A stretch of DNA of 64,000 bases, from positions 124,001 through 188,000 of the forward strand of contig NZ_PJIL01000005.1 in NCBI RefSeq assembly GCF_002929335.1, written 5' to 3'. The DNA comes from Arthrobacter sp. Y81 (lineage in GTDB: Bacteria; Actinomycetota; Actinomycetes; Actinomycetales; Micrococcaceae). Both the position numbers and the translations under genes were made by a program. The notes beneath the pieces are model-generated. The model did no database searches, was not told the origin of the DNA, and saw nothing but the letters and a program-made list of their open reading frames with translations. Shown here in pieces: positions 50,531-59,942 of the stretch (position 1 is its first letter; the number at the start of each line of letters is the position of its first letter).

Positions 50531-51343
50531 ATGCGCACTCCGCCCCTGCCCTCGCCCGGCCGCCCCCGGATCGGAATTCCGGTCCGCCTCAGCAGCTCCC
50601 TGGACCCGGACCCGCGGGTGGGGGAAGCCAACGAGCTGTTCGATTTCATCGTGGACCTGATCCACGACGGCGGTGGGGAGCCGGTACTGCTTACAACGAA
50701 CTCCGGCGACGGCCGGCTGGCCGAAACGCTCAGGGGGCTCGACGGCGTCGTACTCCCCGGCGGGGGCGACCTTGACCCGCGACTTTACGGCGAGGAGCAG
50801 GGCGACGAGTGCTACGACGTTAACCTCGCGCAGGACACACTGGACCTGGAAGTGGCCCGCGGGACCATCGATCAGGGCGTGCCGCTACTGGGGATCTGCC
50901 GCGGACATCAGGTCCTCAACGTGCTTTATGGCGGCACCCTCGTCCAGGACATGGCTGTCAGCGCCGTGACACACCATGAGCCCGCGGCCACTGCCGGCGC
51001 AGGCCCGAAGGGTGCCGATGAAGCCGGAACCGGCCCTTGGGCCTGGCACGACGTGGACGTGGCCCCGGGCTCCAAGGTGGCCGGACTGTACGGCCCGCCG
51101 GGCAGGAGGGAAGCCCTCACGGTCAAGATAGCCTCCGGCCACCACCAGGCGGTGGCCAGGGTCGCGGACGGGCTGGTGGTGACGGCGGTTGCCGGCGACG
51201 GCACCGTGGAAGCGCTCGAGGACCCGGACCGCTGGGTGGCGTCCGTTCAGTGGCATCCCGAAGCACGGGAGCTCCCGGCGGAGGAACGTGTCGCCCCGTT
51301 CCGTGCGTTTGTGGAGGCCTGCCGCACGCGTCAGCGGGCCTAG
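50531..51343 (+). CDS. Class I glutamine amidotransferase-like hydrolase (PuuD-type peptidase C26)
   Basis: 270 residues. The nucleophile Cys is in LLGICRGHQVLNVLYGGTL, with His and Glu in VQWHPEARE, completing the triad; the PGGGDLDP oxyanion segment is present. Homologues split gamma-glutamyl-GABA in the putrescine pathway. The usual partners (puuA, puuB, puuC) are absent here, so the role is uncertain. The start codon has no clear ribosome site. Confidence 0.83.
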   Translation: MRTPPLPSPGRPRIGIPVRLSSSLDPDPRVGEANELFDFIVDLIHDGGGEPVLLTTNSGDGRLAETLRGLDGVVLPGGGDLDPRLYGEEQGDECYDVNLAQDTLDLEVARGTIDQGVPLLGICRGHQVLNVLYGGTLVQDMAVSAVTHHEPAATAGAGPKGADEAGTGPWAWHDVDVAPGSKVAGLYGPPGRREALTVKIASGHHQAVARVADGLVVTAVAGDGTVEALEDPDRWVASVQWHPEARELPAEERVAPFRAFVEACRTRQRA

Positions 51344-51448
51344 CCGGCCAAGGCCGGCCGTTGGCGGGTGACCGCCGCAACATCGGAAGGCATCCGGTTG
51401 CCGGTCCTTGGCACCCCAAATCAGCCTGCTATTATCGTCAAAAAGGCA

Positions 51449-51472
51449 GTATGTCCTATCAAGAGAACATAC
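51449..51472. promoter_or_regulatory. Inverted repeat upstream of the UTRA-type GntR gene
   Basis: GTATGT (51449-51454) and ACATAC (51467-51472) form a perfect inverted repeat with a 12-base spacer. ACATACG recurs at 51478-51484. TGTCCT and TGACAT elements here also occur upstream of the ABC importer (61039-61049). Confidence 0.5.
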
Positions 51473-51532
51473 GCTGACATACGCGGGTTCCCCGGCACCA
51501 TCGGAACCCCGCGGAGCACAAGGGAGCGCTCA

Positions 51533-52273
51533 GTGGCGAATCAACTTAATCTCAGCATCGACCGCTCTTCGCCGGTGCCCCTCTACCACCAGGTGGTCCA
51601 GGGCATCGAGTCCGCCATCCACACCGGGCTGCTCCCCCCGGGCAGCCGGCTCGAAAACGAAATCGACCTCGCCGCCCAGCTCAACCTGTCCCGCCCCACC
51701 ATGCGCAAGGCCATGGACGAGCTGGTGCGTTCCGGCCTCCTGGTACGCAAGCGCGGCGTGGGAACGCAGGTGGTCTCCAGCCAGGTCCGGAGGCCGCTGG
51801 AACTCTCCAGCCTCTACGACGACCTCACGAACAACGGGAGCAAGCCCACCACCGACGTGCTCAGCTTCTCCCACATCGAGGCCGACGCACCGACGCGTGA
51901 AGCGCTCCAGCTTCCTGCCGGTGCAAAGGTCTACCACTTCACCAGGCTGCGCAAGGTGGGCGGCAAGCCGCTGGCGCTGATGGAAAACTGGGTCCGCGAT
52001 GACATCACCCCCATCGACGAAGCCCAGCTCGGCGCCCAGGGCCTGTACGCGATCCTGCGCAACGGCGGAGTGAACTTCCGGCTGGCCTCGCAACGCATCG
52101 GAGCCATGGTGGCCAACGACTACCAGGCGCCCCTGCTGGACACGCAGCCCGGTTCGGCGCTGGTGACCATGGAACGCACCGCGGTGGATGACACAGGCCG
52201 CATGGTGGAAACCGGGCACCACGTCTACCGCGGTGACTCCTACAGCTTTGAAATGACCCTCGTCCAGCGCTAG
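51533..52273 (+). CDS. GntR-family (HutC/UTRA) regulator next to iolB
   Basis: 246 residues from a GTG with AAGGGAG six bases upstream. The N-terminal HTH reads AAQLNLSRPTMRKAMDELVR (about 44-63); the C-terminal UTRA ligand domain spans about 95-240. It is followed 53 bases later by iolB in the same direction, so it is the likely inositol-pathway regulator. Upstream inverted repeats suggest autoregulation. Confidence 0.9.
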   Translation: MANQLNLSIDRSSPVPLYHQVVQGIESAIHTGLLPPGSRLENEIDLAAQLNLSRPTMRKAMDELVRSGLLVRKRGVGTQVVSSQVRRPLELSSLYDDLTNNGSKPTTDVLSFSHIEADAPTREALQLPAGAKVYHFTRLRKVGGKPLALMENWVRDDITPIDEAQLGAQGLYAILRNGGVNFRLASQRIGAMVANDYQAPLLDTQPGSALVTMERTAVDDTGRMVETGHHVYRGDSYSFEMTLVQR

Positions 52274-52326
52274 GCGCCAGCGCCAGGCCCTGCAGGCAGC
52301 ACGCACGTAAACGAAAGAGTAAATCT

Positions 52327-53226
52327 ATGGCCAACTGGGTATATCCGCTGGGTTCCGCTGCCGACGGCAGCTGGGACGTCTCACTGGGCACTTCGGACTC
52401 CGCCTTGAAGGTGGACGGCTGGGCCCACACCGGGCTCAAGGTCGCGACCCTGGCGGCCGGCGCCGCCGTCGAACTTCCCGCCGCCGGTGAGGAACGCATT
52501 GTGGTTCCGCTCAACGGGTCCTTCACCGCCACGGTCGACGGCGAGGACTTCCGGCTCGCCGGCCGGGCCAGCGTGTTCAACGGCCCCAGCGACGTGCTCT
52601 ACACGGGCACCGGGAGGACCCTCACGATCAGTTCGGCCGACGGCGGCAGGGTGGCCGTCGCAACGGCTCCCGCGAACACTGCCTACCCGACCCGGCTCGT
52701 GACGGCCGCCGAGACTCCCGTGGAGCTGCGGGGCGCCGGCAACTGCTCGCGGCAGGTGCACAACTTCGGCACCCCCGCCGCGCTGGAAGCGGACCGCTTC
52801 ATCGTCTGCGAAGTCATCACCCCGGCCGGCAACTGGTCCTCCTATCCCCCGCACAAGCACGACGAGGAAAAGGACGGCGAAACCAGCCTCGAGGAGATCT
52901 ACTACTTCGAGACCCGGGTGGCACCGGGCCTTCGGGCCGCACCCGGCCCGCAGGGGGACGCCATCGGCTACCAGCGGGTGTACGCCTCGGACGAGCGGCC
53001 CATTGATGTCTCGGCGGAGGTCCGCACGGGCGACGTGGTCCTGGTTCCCTACGGCTGGCACGGTCCGGCGATGGCTGCCCCGGGTTACGACCTGTACTAC
53101 CTGAACGTCATGGCCGGTCCCGGGCCGGTCCGCGACTGGCTCATCAGCGACGACCCGCACCACGGCTGGATACGCCAGACCTGGGAAGGCCTGGACGTGG
53201 ACCCGCGGCTTCCGTTCGGAGCCTAG
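52327..53226 (+). CDS. iolB: 5-deoxy-glucuronate isomerase
   Basis: 299 residues, normal for IolB. A bicupin with metal ligands in SSYPPHKHDE and EEIYYFE, and later VLVPYGWHGPAMAAPGYDLYYLNVMAG, a characteristic IolB segment. It converts 5-deoxy-D-glucuronate to 2-deoxy-5-keto-D-gluconate in myo-inositol breakdown. ATG with GAAAGAG eight bases upstream. The neighbouring steps iolC, iolD, iolE and iolA are not in the window. Confidence 0.95.
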   Translation: MANWVYPLGSAADGSWDVSLGTSDSALKVDGWAHTGLKVATLAAGAAVELPAAGEERIVVPLNGSFTATVDGEDFRLAGRASVFNGPSDVLYTGTGRTLTISSADGGRVAVATAPANTAYPTRLVTAAETPVELRGAGNCSRQVHNFGTPAALEADRFIVCEVITPAGNWSSYPPHKHDEEKDGETSLEEIYYFETRVAPGLRAAPGPQGDAIGYQRVYASDERPIDVSAEVRTGDVVLVPYGWHGPAMAAPGYDLYYLNVMAGPGPVRDWLISDDPHHGWIRQTWEGLDVDPRLPFGA

Positions 53227-53300
53227 GCCAGGAACGTTTCAGACGGTGGCGCGTGGAGCCAGGCGCTGCGCAGGGCATTGCGTGGCCAGTCCGCAACTTC

Positions 53301-54716
53301 CTAAGCGGCCGGGAATATCGCCCACTCCGGAAAGGGGTCAGTGGGCGGTTGCTCCAGGCTTCGCGGCGCGTCCGGCCAGTCGGGTGGTTCCCAGTCCTGT
53401 TCTTCGCCGCGGTAGTAGCGTCCCGAGGGTGAGATCCATCCGGGCGGCTTGTCCCGGGTGGCTTCAACGGGTTTCCAGCGTGTGCTGTGTTTGAGCCGGT
53501 GGTGTTTGCGGCATGGCTGGCCAAGGTTTGTGATGCCGGTGCCGCCTCCGTCCGACCAGGCCAGAAGGTGATCCGCCTCGTTGTCCAGCGATTGGTTGCT
53601 GCAGCCTGGAAAGGGACACCGTCCGTCTCTGAGCCGCAGCCATTGGCGCATTGGTTTCGGAACGCGGTAGCTGGTGCGTCCGATCTCCAGCAGGGCACCG
53701 TTGCGTGGATCGGTCAGCACACGGAGGAAGGACGCGGCACCCTCCCCGACAAGCCGGCGGGCCATGCTGGCGGGAATGGGACCGTAGCCATCCAGTGCGG
53801 CCGGTTCCGTGCCGACGTCCATGAGCGATAACACAGGAACGGTGACGAGAACCTGCGCCGTTGGGGACGGGGTTCCTTCCGCGACGCCGCCGAGCAGCCA
53901 GGAAGCGGAGACGTCTGCGCGGAGCTGCGTCAGGGTCCGGAGTTCATGAGGGCCCTGCAAAGCGCGCGCCGCTTCGGTGGCGCGGGACCAGATGCCGGCC
54001 GCTGCGTCCGCGGGGAGGTAGGCCGAGATCCAGGCCATGCCATCCCGGTCCGGGGTGTACTCCAGTCGGCGGTCACGGGCGCTTTTGCGGTGGCGTATTT
54101 CGATGCTGACAGGATGATGGCGCTCGCGCCAACTGCGCGCTTTCGCGCGGAACCGGGACGCCACAAGCTCTCCGGCCGGGCAGCCGCGCGCAGCCCGCGG
54201 AGCCTCCGGGTCGAGGAAATGGGCTTCCAAGGCCGCCGCGGCCATGGGTTCCAGGCTGGCAGTTTCGTCGCACAGGATCCGCGCGTGCTGCCAGGACAGG
54301 GTTCCGGCCCGCAAGGCAGCAAGCGTCAGCGGCAAGGTGGTGGTCAGCGTGCGGGACTCCGCCAGGAAGGCTGCCGCCGTGCCTTCGCTGGCAGTCAGAG
54401 CGCAGGCAACTTCCGCAACCATACCCATGTCCAGGACAGCGTCGTCGTCGCGGCTCACCGCCGGCGCTGCGATGCACCGCGAGGCCTCAGCGTAGTCCGC
54501 AGCCAGCCGGACCTTGAGCGCCGCCGTACGGGCTTCCAAGCGGGTGACCTCTTCCATTGACTGCAGACATTTTTCTGCCACGAGCCGCAGAAGGTCGGCA
54601 TCAGCCCGGTCCGGGGACGGGGACGCAGCGAGAAGCCCGGCGAGCGCAGCAACGGATGCTGCTATCGCCTCCAGATCTTCCGCCTCCAGATCTTCTGCAG
54701 CTGCCTTGCTTTCCAT
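53301..54716 (-). CDS. DUF222/HNH endonuclease (13E12 family), copy 1
   Basis: 471 residues from the ATG at 54716; a longer frame to 54803 is possible. The DUF222 helical part (about 1-320) includes RLEARTAALKVRLAADYAEA and LSWQHARILCDE; the C-terminal HNH motif is CPFPGCSNQSLDNEADHLLA with GQPCRKHHRLKH. The family is multicopy in Actinobacteria and was first seen as the mycobacterial 13E12 repeat. It is closely similar to the gene at 61233-63032 in opposite orientation. It splits iolB from the rest of the inositol-type genes. Confidence 0.9.
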   Translation of the reverse strand: MESKAAAEDLEAEDLEAIAASVAALAGLLAASPSPDRADADLLRLVAEKCLQSMEEVTRLEARTAALKVRLAADYAEASRCIAAPAVSRDDDAVLDMGMVAEVACALTASEGTAAAFLAESRTLTTTLPLTLAALRAGTLSWQHARILCDETASLEPMAAAALEAHFLDPEAPRAARGCPAGELVASRFRAKARSWRERHHPVSIEIRHRKSARDRRLEYTPDRDGMAWISAYLPADAAAGIWSRATEAARALQGPHELRTLTQLRADVSASWLLGGVAEGTPSPTAQVLVTVPVLSLMDVGTEPAALDGYGPIPASMARRLVGEGAASFLRVLTDPRNGALLEIGRTSYRVPKPMRQWLRLRDGRCPFPGCSNQSLDNEADHLLAWSDGGGTGITNLGQPCRKHHRLKHSTRWKPVEATRDKPPGWISPSGRYYRGEEQDWEPPDWPDAPRSLEQPPTDPFPEWAIFPAA

Positions 54717-54791
54717 GGACCCAGCATGGCAGCGAGCACTGACATTTACGGCCCGGACTGCCCGCGCGCTGCGCCCGGCGCTGAAAACAAC

Positions 54792-54825
54792 TGATGCCCC
54801 CAACCGCGTGCGGTTGGGGGCATCA
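54792..54825. terminator. Hairpin after the first Gfo/Idh gene
   Basis: TGATGCCCCCAACCG and CGGTTGGGGGCATCA are perfect 15-base arms with loop CGTG. In the minus direction they follow the stop at 54840 by 14 bases and are followed by GTTGTTTT, a good intrinsic terminator for the ABC-dehydrogenase operon. Confidence 0.88.
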
Positions 54826-54839
54826 CATTTTGCCGGGGG

Positions 54840-55874
54840 CTACCGTGCCACTTTCTGGGCCACGCGGACCGGGAGTCCTGTTACCAGCGATTCCTGGGCG
54901 GCGTCGGCCACACGGGATGCAGCCACGGCGTCCTCAGGGGTGCACGGATTCTCCCGCCGGCCCAGGATCAGCTCCACGAAGGCTTCCATCTCGGAGCGGT
55001 ACGCCTGGTCGAACCGCTCGGCAAACGTCTTGTGGGGCTCCCCCGCCGGGAAGCCGACGCCGGCTTCGGCCGAGGCCATCGCCGTCTTGTCATCCAGCCC
55101 GACCATGAGAGAACGGCCCGAACCCTGGATTTCCAGGCGGACGTCGTGGCCTGCGCCGTTGTACCGGGTGGCAGAGACGGTTCCGACCGTCCCGTCGTCG
55201 AACGTCACCAGCGCCAGGGCCGTGTCCACGTCGCCCACTTCCCCGATGGCCGGGTCACCGTTGTTGGAGCCCCTGGCATACACCTCGACGATTTCCCGGC
55301 CGGTCAGCCAGCGCAGGATGTCGAAGTCATGGACGGAGCAGTCCCGGAAGAGGCCTCCTGAGCTGGCCAGGAACTCCACGGGCGGGGGTGCCATGTCGCA
55401 CGTGACGGCCCGCAGCGAGTGGATCCAGCCCAGTTCGCCCTCCTGGTAGGCCCGCCTGGCTTCCAGGTAGCCGGCGTCAAAGCGGCGCTGATGGCCGATC
55501 TGCACCACGCCCTGCCTGTCCCGGATGTAATCCAGCACCGGCAGTGCATCCGCCACGTTCATGGCAACCGGCTTCTCGCAGAAAACCGGGATGCCGGCAT
55601 CCACGCCGGCCTTGATCAGCTCCGGGTGGGTAGCCGTTCCGGTGGCAATGACCAGTCCGTCCAGCCCGGAGGATAAAAGTGCCTCCGCCGAGGGAAGGAA
55701 CTCGGCGCCGAGCCCGGCCGCGACGGTCCGCGCGTGCTCTTCCGCGACGTCCGTGAGCCGGAGCCTGACGTTAATGCCTTCCGGGTTGAGGACCCCGTTC
55801 AGCGCGGCGATGTTGTTGGCATGCATGACGCCGATTCGCCCCACTCCGACCAGGCCAAGAATGACGTCTTTCAC
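54840..55874 (-). CDS. Gfo/Idh/MocA dehydrogenase, inositol 2-dehydrogenase-like
   Basis: 344 residues. Rossmann LGLVGVGRIGVMHANNIA, the EKP motif in PVFCEKPVAMN (catalytic Lys), and GGLFRDCSVHDFDILRWL with the catalytic Asp and His. IolG-like enzymes oxidise myo-inositol to 2-keto-myo-inositol with NAD. The start overlaps the TIM-barrel gene stop by four bases, and the gene ends with a strong terminator. The substrate could also be scyllo-inositol or another cyclitol. Confidence 0.88.
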   Translation of the reverse strand: MKDVILGLVGVGRIGVMHANNIAALNGVLNPEGINVRLRLTDVAEEHARTVAAGLGAEFLPSAEALLSSGLDGLVIATGTATHPELIKAGVDAGIPVFCEKPVAMNVADALPVLDYIRDRQGVVQIGHQRRFDAGYLEARRAYQEGELGWIHSLRAVTCDMAPPPVEFLASSGGLFRDCSVHDFDILRWLTGREIVEVYARGSNNGDPAIGEVGDVDTALALVTFDDGTVGTVSATRYNGAGHDVRLEIQGSGRSLMVGLDDKTAMASAEAGVGFPAGEPHKTFAERFDQAYRSEMEAFVELILGRRENPCTPEDAVAASRVADAAQESLVTGLPVRVAQKVAR

Positions 55875-56656
55875 GATTTCTCCTCCGCATAAACAGTAAA
55901 TGCCGTCCGGAAGGCGTCCAGCGCCGCGACGCTGTCACCCTTGGCCCAGGCTTCCATGCCCACGGTGCCCTCGTAGCCGGCGTCAGCGAGCGCCCTCGCG
56001 ACGGCCGCATAGTTGATTTCCCCGGTCCCGGGTTCACAGCGGCCCGGGACGTCCGCCACCTGGATCTCGCCGATATAGGGCAAAGCCGTGCGCACCAGCT
56101 CGATGAGGTTCCCCTCCCCCATCTGTGCGTGGTACAGATCCAGCATCAGTTTGGCGTTGGGGTGCCCGGCTGCCTGCACCAGCGCCAGGGTGTCCTTGGC
56201 GCGTGACAGTGGGATGCCGGGGTGGTCCAGAATGGTGTTGAGGTTCTCGAGGCAGAACGTCACGCCGTATTTCCCGCCCAGCTTGCCAAGACGCTCCAGG
56301 GTCCTGGCACCGGTGCTCCACATACGGCCGGTGGAACGGTAGACGGGGCGCGCGGCATGCCCGTCGACGAGTTCGGCCGGGTGCACCACCATGCGGCTGA
56401 CACCCAGTTCAAGCGCGGTCGGGATCAGCGACTCGGCTGTTTTCACCACGTCATCGGCCGTGTCCGGGTCCACCAGGCTGCCCGAGGTGTACCCGGTCAT
56501 GGAGGAAAAAACGGCACCGGTGGCCTTGAGCGCACTGATGTCCTTGGTGCGCGAATCCCACAGCTCCACGTCGAACCCGGCCTCGTGGATCCGACGCACG
56601 CGTTCCACAAACGGAAGGTCCGTGAAGACCATCTCGGCGCAAACTGCCAGCCGCAT
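55871..56656 (-). CDS. TIM-barrel isomerase (hydroxypyruvate/inosose isomerase-like)
   Basis: 261 residues, AP-endonuclease-2 fold. Metal ligands appear in VTFCLENLNT (Glu), LMLDLYHAQM (Asp and His), and TVGMEAWAKG (Glu). Similar to Hyi and IolI/IolE/IolH-type proteins. Translationally coupled on both sides: TGATG with the upstream dehydrogenase and ATGA with the downstream one. It probably isomerises an inosose or a keto-sugar intermediate. Confidence 0.85.
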   Translation of the reverse strand: MRLAVCAEMVFTDLPFVERVRRIHEAGFDVELWDSRTKDISALKATGAVFSSMTGYTSGSLVDPDTADDVVKTAESLIPTALELGVSRMVVHPAELVDGHAARPVYRSTGRMWSTGARTLERLGKLGGKYGVTFCLENLNTILDHPGIPLSRAKDTLALVQAAGHPNAKLMLDLYHAQMGEGNLIELVRTALPYIGEIQVADVPGRCEPGTGEINYAAVARALADAGYEGTVGMEAWAKGDSVAALDAFRTAFTVYAEEKS

Positions 56657-57771
56657 CAGACTCCGGCCTTGTTACTGAGTGCGGATGCTGTAGGCAGTCC
56701 TGCCACGGCCACCGGGGCTCGGCGCTTGACCGATTCGATGCAGGCCAGCGCCATGGCCAACGCCCGCCTGGCGTCAGCGGCACCCGGCGTCAGGGTGACG
56801 TCGGACGACGACTGCGGCACGCTGTCGCGCTGTGAACGCACCGCAGCCGCGAAATCGGCAAGTTCATCCGTGTAGGCCTGCCGGAAGAGTTCAACGTTGA
56901 GCCTTGGCGTATCGGCAGACATCCCATCGGCCGTGTACCGGCGCGCTGCCGTTTCTGTTGCGCGGCCGGCCTGGACCATCCCCTTCGAACCGAAGACCTC
57001 GCCGCGGATGTCGTACCCGTACAGGGCACTGAAGTTTGCTTCCGCCACGGCCACGGCACCATTGGTGTAGCGGATGGTCACCACTGCGGTGTCCAGGAAT
57101 CCCTGGTCGCGCAGCCCGGGCTCTACGAGGGCGTCCGCCACAGCGTAGACCTCCACTGGCTCGGCACCTTCGTTGAACCAGTTGAGGGTGTCGAAGTCGT
57201 GGATCAGGGTCTCCAGGAAAATGGTCCAAGCCGGGACCCTGGCAGCATTCGGGATACTTCCGTTGCCGGGGTCGCGGGTCAGCGAACGCAGGAGTTGCGG
57301 CGTCCCGGCCACACCCGCGGCAAGGTCCTTCTTGGCGGCTTGGAAATCATCTGCGTACCGCCGGTTGAATCCGACCTGGAAGTGGACGCCTGCTGCCTCC
57401 ACCGCAGCCAGGGCCGCATCGAGCTCGTCGAGCCCCTGTCCGGCAGGCTTCTCGCAAAAGACGTGCTTCCCCGCGGCAGCCGCCTGCGCGATGAGGGAAG
57501 AGTGGAAGCGCGCCGGGCTGGCGATGATCACTGCGTCGATCTCGGGATCTGCCAGGACATCCTCGGCGTTGGCCGTCACTTTGACGGGGCCCAGGGACCG
57601 GGCCAGTGCCTCAGCGGATTCAACGTTGGGATCGGCGATGGCCGCGAGGACGGCGCCGGGGACCCGGCGCGCGATGCTCTCGGCGTGGAAGGCGCCCATC
57701 CAGCCGGAGCCGATGAGACCGATCCGCACGGGCAGGGGAAGGTCGGTGGAGTTCTGATTCAGGTAAGCCAT
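56656..57771 (-). CDS. Gfo/Idh/MocA dehydrogenase, inositol-type, second copy
   Basis: 371 residues from an ATG with AAAGGA seven bases upstream. LIGSGWMGAFHAESIA for NAD(P), HVFCEKPAGQGLDEL with the catalytic Lys, and FLETLIHDFDTLNWF with Asp and His. The extra N-terminal 15 residues and C-terminal Ala-rich tail distinguish it from the other copy. It probably handles a different inositol isomer or the reverse reaction. First of three overlapping enzyme genes after the ABC importer. Confidence 0.87.
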   Translation of the reverse strand: MAYLNQNSTDLPLPVRIGLIGSGWMGAFHAESIARRVPGAVLAAIADPNVESAEALARSLGPVKVTANAEDVLADPEIDAVIIASPARFHSSLIAQAAAAGKHVFCEKPAGQGLDELDAALAAVEAAGVHFQVGFNRRYADDFQAAKKDLAAGVAGTPQLLRSLTRDPGNGSIPNAARVPAWTIFLETLIHDFDTLNWFNEGAEPVEVYAVADALVEPGLRDQGFLDTAVVTIRYTNGAVAVAEANFSALYGYDIRGEVFGSKGMVQAGRATETAARRYTADGMSADTPRLNVELFRQAYTDELADFAAAVRSQRDSVPQSSSDVTLTPGAADARRALAMALACIESVKRRAPVAVAGLPTASALSNKAGV

Positions 57772-57911
57772 GGGCTCGTCCTTTCGATTGTTCACAACTT
57801 TGTGAGGGTGGAACCGGTCCGCTGCGGGACCGCGGCTTCCTGGCCTTGCCCGGCCGGCGCAGGAAGGAGCAGGGCCGTGCCCCGAAGGGCGGACGCTGCT
57901 CCCCCGCGCTG

Positions 57912-58826
57912 CTAGTAGGTCTTGCCGGTGGTCTGGGCTACCTCTGCCACCTCGCCCTGGACTTCCTTGACCACGTCGCCGTGGCCGCCGAGTTGTTCGA
58001 GTTCGTGGGCGAGTTCGGCGAGCTCGGCGCCGCCGGCCATTTGGGCCGTGAGCTCGTCGAGGGTGATGTCCTTCTTGTCGTAGTAGCCGATTGACTTGCC
58101 GCGTTTGAGCAGCAGGAACCGGTCGCCGACGGGGAAGGCGTGGTGCGGGTTGTGGGTGATGAAGATGACCCCGAGGCCGCGGTCGCGGGCCTGCAGGATG
58201 TAGCGGAGCACGACGCCGGACTGCTTCACGCCCAGGGCAGCGGTGGGCTCGTCCAGGATCAGGACCTTCGCGCCGAAGTACACGGCCCGGGCGATCGCGA
58301 CGCACTGGCGTTCACCGCCGGAGAGCTGGCCGATGGGCTGCTCCACGTCGCGGAGATCGATGCCCATCTCGGCGAGTTCCTTGAGCGTGATCTCCTTCAT
58401 CTTCTCGACGTCCATGCTCTTGAACGGGCCGAAGCCGGAGGTCAGTTCCGAGCCGAGGAAGAAGTTCCGCCAGATCGGCATCAACGGGACCACCGCAAGG
58501 TCCTGGTAGACCGTGGCGATGCCGGCGTCCAGGGCGTCCCGGGGCGAGGAGAACTTCCGTTCCTCGCCCATGATGTTCATGACCCCGGCGTCGTGCTGGT
58601 GCAGGCCGGCGATGATCTTGATCAGCGTGGACTTGCCCGCGCCGTTGTCGCCCAGGACGCAGGTGACGCGGCCGTTGTCCACGGCCATGGTGACGTCGGA
58701 CAGGGCGATGATGTTGCCGTAGTGCTTGCCGACGCCCTCGAGGGAGAGCAGGTGCACGGGGGTGTGCGTGAGGGGGTCTTTTTCGTTCTGCAGCAGCGTT
58801 TGCTGGTCGATCTCGTTGGCTTTCAT
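57912..58826 (-). CDS. Single-domain ABC ATPase of a sugar/inositol importer (FrcA-like)
   Basis: 304 residues. Walker [19 protein letters not shown], signature [15 protein letters not shown], Walker [14 protein letters not shown] and switch [11 protein letters not shown]. Only one ATP domain, unlike the duplicated RbsA/MglA; this is the FrcA and IatA-like single form. A 45-residue C-terminal extension rich in Glu and Val follows. It is 14 bases downstream of the permease. Confidence 0.92.
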   Translation of the reverse strand: MKANEIDQQTLLQNEKDPLTHTPVHLLSLEGVGKHYGNIIALSDVTMAVDNGRVTCVLGDNGAGKSTLIKIIAGLHQHDAGVMNIMGEERKFSSPRDALDAGIATVYQDLAVVPLMPIWRNFFLGSELTSGFGPFKSMDVEKMKEITLKELAEMGIDLRDVEQPIGQLSGGERQCVAIARAVYFGAKVLILDEPTAALGVKQSGVVLRYILQARDRGLGVIFITHNPHHAFPVGDRFLLLKRGKSIGYYDKKDITLDELTAQMAGGAELAELAHELEQLGGHGDVVKEVQGEVAEVAQTTGKTY

Positions 58827-58840
58827 TTCTCCGGGCCCCT

Positions 58841-59890
58841 TTACTTGAGTTCCGCGCGGCGCTTGACGATGAGGTTGACGATGGTGGCCAGCAGCAGCAT
58901 CAGGCCCAGGAAGAACTTGAACCAGTCCGGGTTCCACTGGGCGTAGACGATGCCCTTGTTGGCCATGCCGAAGATGAACGCGCCGATCGCGCCGCCGATG
59001 GCCGAGCCGTAGCCGCCGGTCAGGAGGCAGCCGCCGATGACCGCGGCGATGATGTAGAGGAACTCGTTGCCCACGCCTTCACCGGACTGCACGGTGTCGA
59101 AGGCGAAGAGGTTGTGCATGCCCAGGATCCAGCCGCAGAACCCCACACCCATGAACAGGCCGATCTTGGTGGCCTTGACCGGCACACCGACGGCGCGGGC
59201 CGCGTTCTCGTCCCCTCCGACGGCGAAGATCCAGTTCCCGACCCGGGTCCGCATCAGCACCCAGGTGGCGACCGCGACGAGTGCGATCCAGATGAACACC
59301 GTGATCTTGACGTCGACGCCGCCGATGGACACCGAGGAGGCGAACACCGCCCGGGCCGAGGCGAAGCCGTCCATGTTGGAGATGGACGGGGAGGACACTG
59401 AGCCGCCGATCAGGCGGGTCAGGCCCAGGTTCAGCCCTGTCAGCATCAGGAAGGTCGCCAGGGTGACGATGAAGCTGGGCAATTTGGTCTTCATCAGGAT
59501 CCAGCCGTTGATATAGCCGATGCCCAAGGACACCACCAGGGCCAGGAGGACACCAACCCAGACGTTCGTGCTGAAGTACCAGCTGAACATCGACGCCGTC
59601 AGCGCCGAGGAGATTACGGCAACACCGGTGGACAGGTCAAACTCGCCGCCGATCATCAGCAAGGACACCCCCACGGCCATGATCCCGATCGTGGAACTGC
59701 CGTACAGAATGGTCGCCAGGGCGCTGGGCTGGGTGAAGGTCGGGGAAACCGCCGCGAAGAAGATGAAGAGGACGATGGCGCCCACGAGGGCACCGACCTC
59801 GGGACGTCCGAGGAGCTTCTGGAACGGACTGCGCTTGGCGACGCGCTCATCGGGCGCCGGTGACTTTGTCTTGGTCTGGGTCATGGTCAT
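58841..59890 (-). CDS. RbsC-type ABC permease of the sugar/inositol importer
   Basis: 349 residues; ATG with AAGGAG seven bases upstream. Eight to ten membrane helices, with the conserved [10 protein letters not shown] and [20 protein letters not shown] coupling loop, and [20 protein letters not shown]. Pairs with the ATPase and the lipoprotein binding protein. Confidence 0.93.
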   Translation of the reverse strand: MTMTQTKTKSPAPDERVAKRSPFQKLLGRPEVGALVGAIVLFIFFAAVSPTFTQPSALATILYGSSTIGIMAVGVSLLMIGGEFDLSTGVAVISSALTASMFSWYFSTNVWVGVLLALVVSLGIGYINGWILMKTKLPSFIVTLATFLMLTGLNLGLTRLIGGSVSSPSISNMDGFASARAVFASSVSIGGVDVKITVFIWIALVAVATWVLMRTRVGNWIFAVGGDENAARAVGVPVKATKIGLFMGVGFCGWILGMHNLFAFDTVQSGEGVGNEFLYIIAAVIGGCLLTGGYGSAIGGAIGAFIFGMANKGIVYAQWNPDWFKFFLGLMLLLATIVNLIVKRRAELK

Positions 59891-59942
59891 GATAGATCTC
59901 CTTGCTGCCGGGCCGGCCTTGACCGGCCCGGCCAGCGGGCTG

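Noticed and set aside
53301..54716. HNH gene as a homing endonuclease or insertion sequence
   Set aside because: No terminal inverted repeats, target duplication or intron/intein context; DUF222/HNH genes are an ordinary multicopy family in this group.
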